The notes beneath the pieces were generated by a model that was not told the DNA's origin, did not search any database, and saw nothing but the letters and a program-made list of their open reading frames with translations. From Marinobacter sp. (GTDB taxonomy: Bacteria > Pseudomonadota > Gammaproteobacteria > Pseudomonadales > Oleiphilaceae), in the NCBI GenBank assembly GCA_017643965.1, contig JAEPMM010000234.1, positions 1 to 5,687 of the forward strand: a stretch of 5,687 nt of DNA. The letters run 5' to 3'. Shown one piece after another: positions 5,061-5,687 of the stretch (positions within the stretch are counted from its first letter, which is position 1; every line of letters begins with the position of its first letter). The position numbers and the translations under genes are program-made.

Positions 5061-5687
5061 TCAGTCCGCAAACGGCGGCACTGTCTCCCCCCGACGGGCG
5101 TAGAAGTCGCTAATAAAGTCCGACAATGTACCTGCTTCAATAGCGCCACGCAATCCGGCCATCAGGTTCTGGTAGTACCTCAGGTTGTGGATGGTGTTGA
5201 GCTGAGACCCCAGCATTTCTCCACATTTATCGAGATGATGCAGATAACTTCTCGAAAAGTTCTGACAGGTGTAACAGTCGCAGGTGGCATCCAGAGGTCC
5301 GGTATCGTGACGATTCTTCGCGTTGCGGATCTTGACGATACCAGTGGACGTGAACAGGTAGCCGTTGCGGGCATTGCGGGTCGGCATCACGCAGTCAAAC
5401 ATGTCCACGCCGCGGCGCACGGACTCAACCAGATCTTCCGGACGGCTAACCCCCATCTGGTAGCGGGGTTTGTCTTACGGCATGCGGGGCGGCAGATGGT
5501 CCAGAATGCGAAGCATATCTTCTGTCGGGTCGCGCACCGACAGCCCGCCGATGGCATAGCCGTCAAAGCCGATGTCCGTGAGTCCTGCCAGGGATTTGTC
5601 CCGCAGTGTTTCATACATGCCACCCTGGACAATACCGAACAGCGCCGCCGGGTTGCCGGCGTGAGCCTCTTTGCTGCGCTTCGCCCA
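5061..5687 (-). pseudogene. tgt: Tgt, queuine/preQ1 tRNA-ribosyltransferase: 3' part only, interrupted by an in-frame TAA
   Basis: Tgt swaps guanine 34 for preQ1 in tRNAs for Asp, Asn, His and Tyr, a step in queuosine synthesis. The frame enters at the right edge with WAKRSKEAHAGNPAALFGIVQGG and runs 70 codons to a TAA at 5475-5477. It then continues in the same frame for 137 codons to a TGA at 5061. About the first 165 residues of the roughly 375-residue family lie outside the window. Motifs after the stop are intact: DKPRYQMGV, DMFDCVMPTRNARNG with the nucleophilic aspartate (D of MFD, about 5394-5396), and the zinc site CDCYTC with a histidine 26 residues after the last cysteine. The stop falls where relatives have MP-E/A-DKPRY, so GAA to TAA is the simplest explanation. 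The motif GGLxVGEP also reads GGLSVRDP here. No frameshift is present. A sequencing error, a true nonsense mutation, or readthrough all remain possible; an annotator might call only the 131-residue ORF from ATG 5456. Confidence 0.85.
5475..5477 (-). other. In-frame ochre stop inside tgt
   Basis: On the minus strand the codons read CGC-ATG-CCG-TAA-GAC-AAA-CCC. Both flanks are typical Tgt protein in the same frame, so this is a single-codon interruption and not a frameshift. One base change (A5477 on the plus strand, expected C) would restore a glutamate codon. Confidence 0.9.

Noticed and set aside
5387..5632. Minus-strand open frame of 81 codons overlapping tgt in another frame
   Set aside because: Translation is Cys/Arg/Trp-rich with no recognisable motif, while the other frame is clearly Tgt on both sides of the stop, so a frameshift explanation of tgt is also ruled out.
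1..5687. A novel defence, mobile or biosynthetic system
   Set aside because: Every gene is a recognisable housekeeping gene in a conserved order, with no integrase, transposase, direct-repeat array or unknown gene cassette. The novelty here is in individual genes, chiefly SuhB and tgt.

Overview
The window looks like a chromosomal core segment of a marine gammaproteobacterium, most likely close to Marinobacter or the Pseudomonas lineage. The evidence is the gene order (trmJ, suhB, secF, secD, yajC, tgt), which matches the Pseudomonas arrangement queA-tgt-yajC-secD-secF-suhB-trmJ, together with moderately high GC and the protein sequences themselves. The genus is an inference from remembered sequences, not from a search. 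I see no mobile element, CRISPR array, tRNA or rRNA.

Layout. Positions 2-667 (minus) hold all but the C-terminus of trmJ, a tRNA 2'-O-methyltransferase. A 183-base divergent spacer follows, with an identical extended -10 element facing each way. Positions 851-1651 (plus) hold a suhB-family gene whose catalytic metal-binding residues are mostly replaced. A strong bidirectional hairpin terminator at 1677-1712 separates it from the convergent block. Then, all on the minus strand and reading from right to left, come tgt (3' part only, interrupted by an in-frame TAA), yajC, secD and secF. secD and secF overlap by 8 bases.

How the genes work together. YajC, SecD and SecF form the accessory complex of the SecYEG translocon, which uses the proton gradient to complete protein export. 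Tgt inserts preQ1 at the wobble base of GUN-anticodon tRNAs, and TrmJ methylates position 32 of the anticodon loop. SuhB in Escherichia coli is an rRNA antitermination factor that binds NusA, as well as an inositol monophosphatase. The neighbourhood is therefore growth- and translation-related housekeeping.

The two points most worth attention are the SuhB-family protein, which sits at the normal suhB locus but appears to be a pseudoenzyme, and the nonsense codon inside tgt, upstream of what should be co-transcribed export genes.
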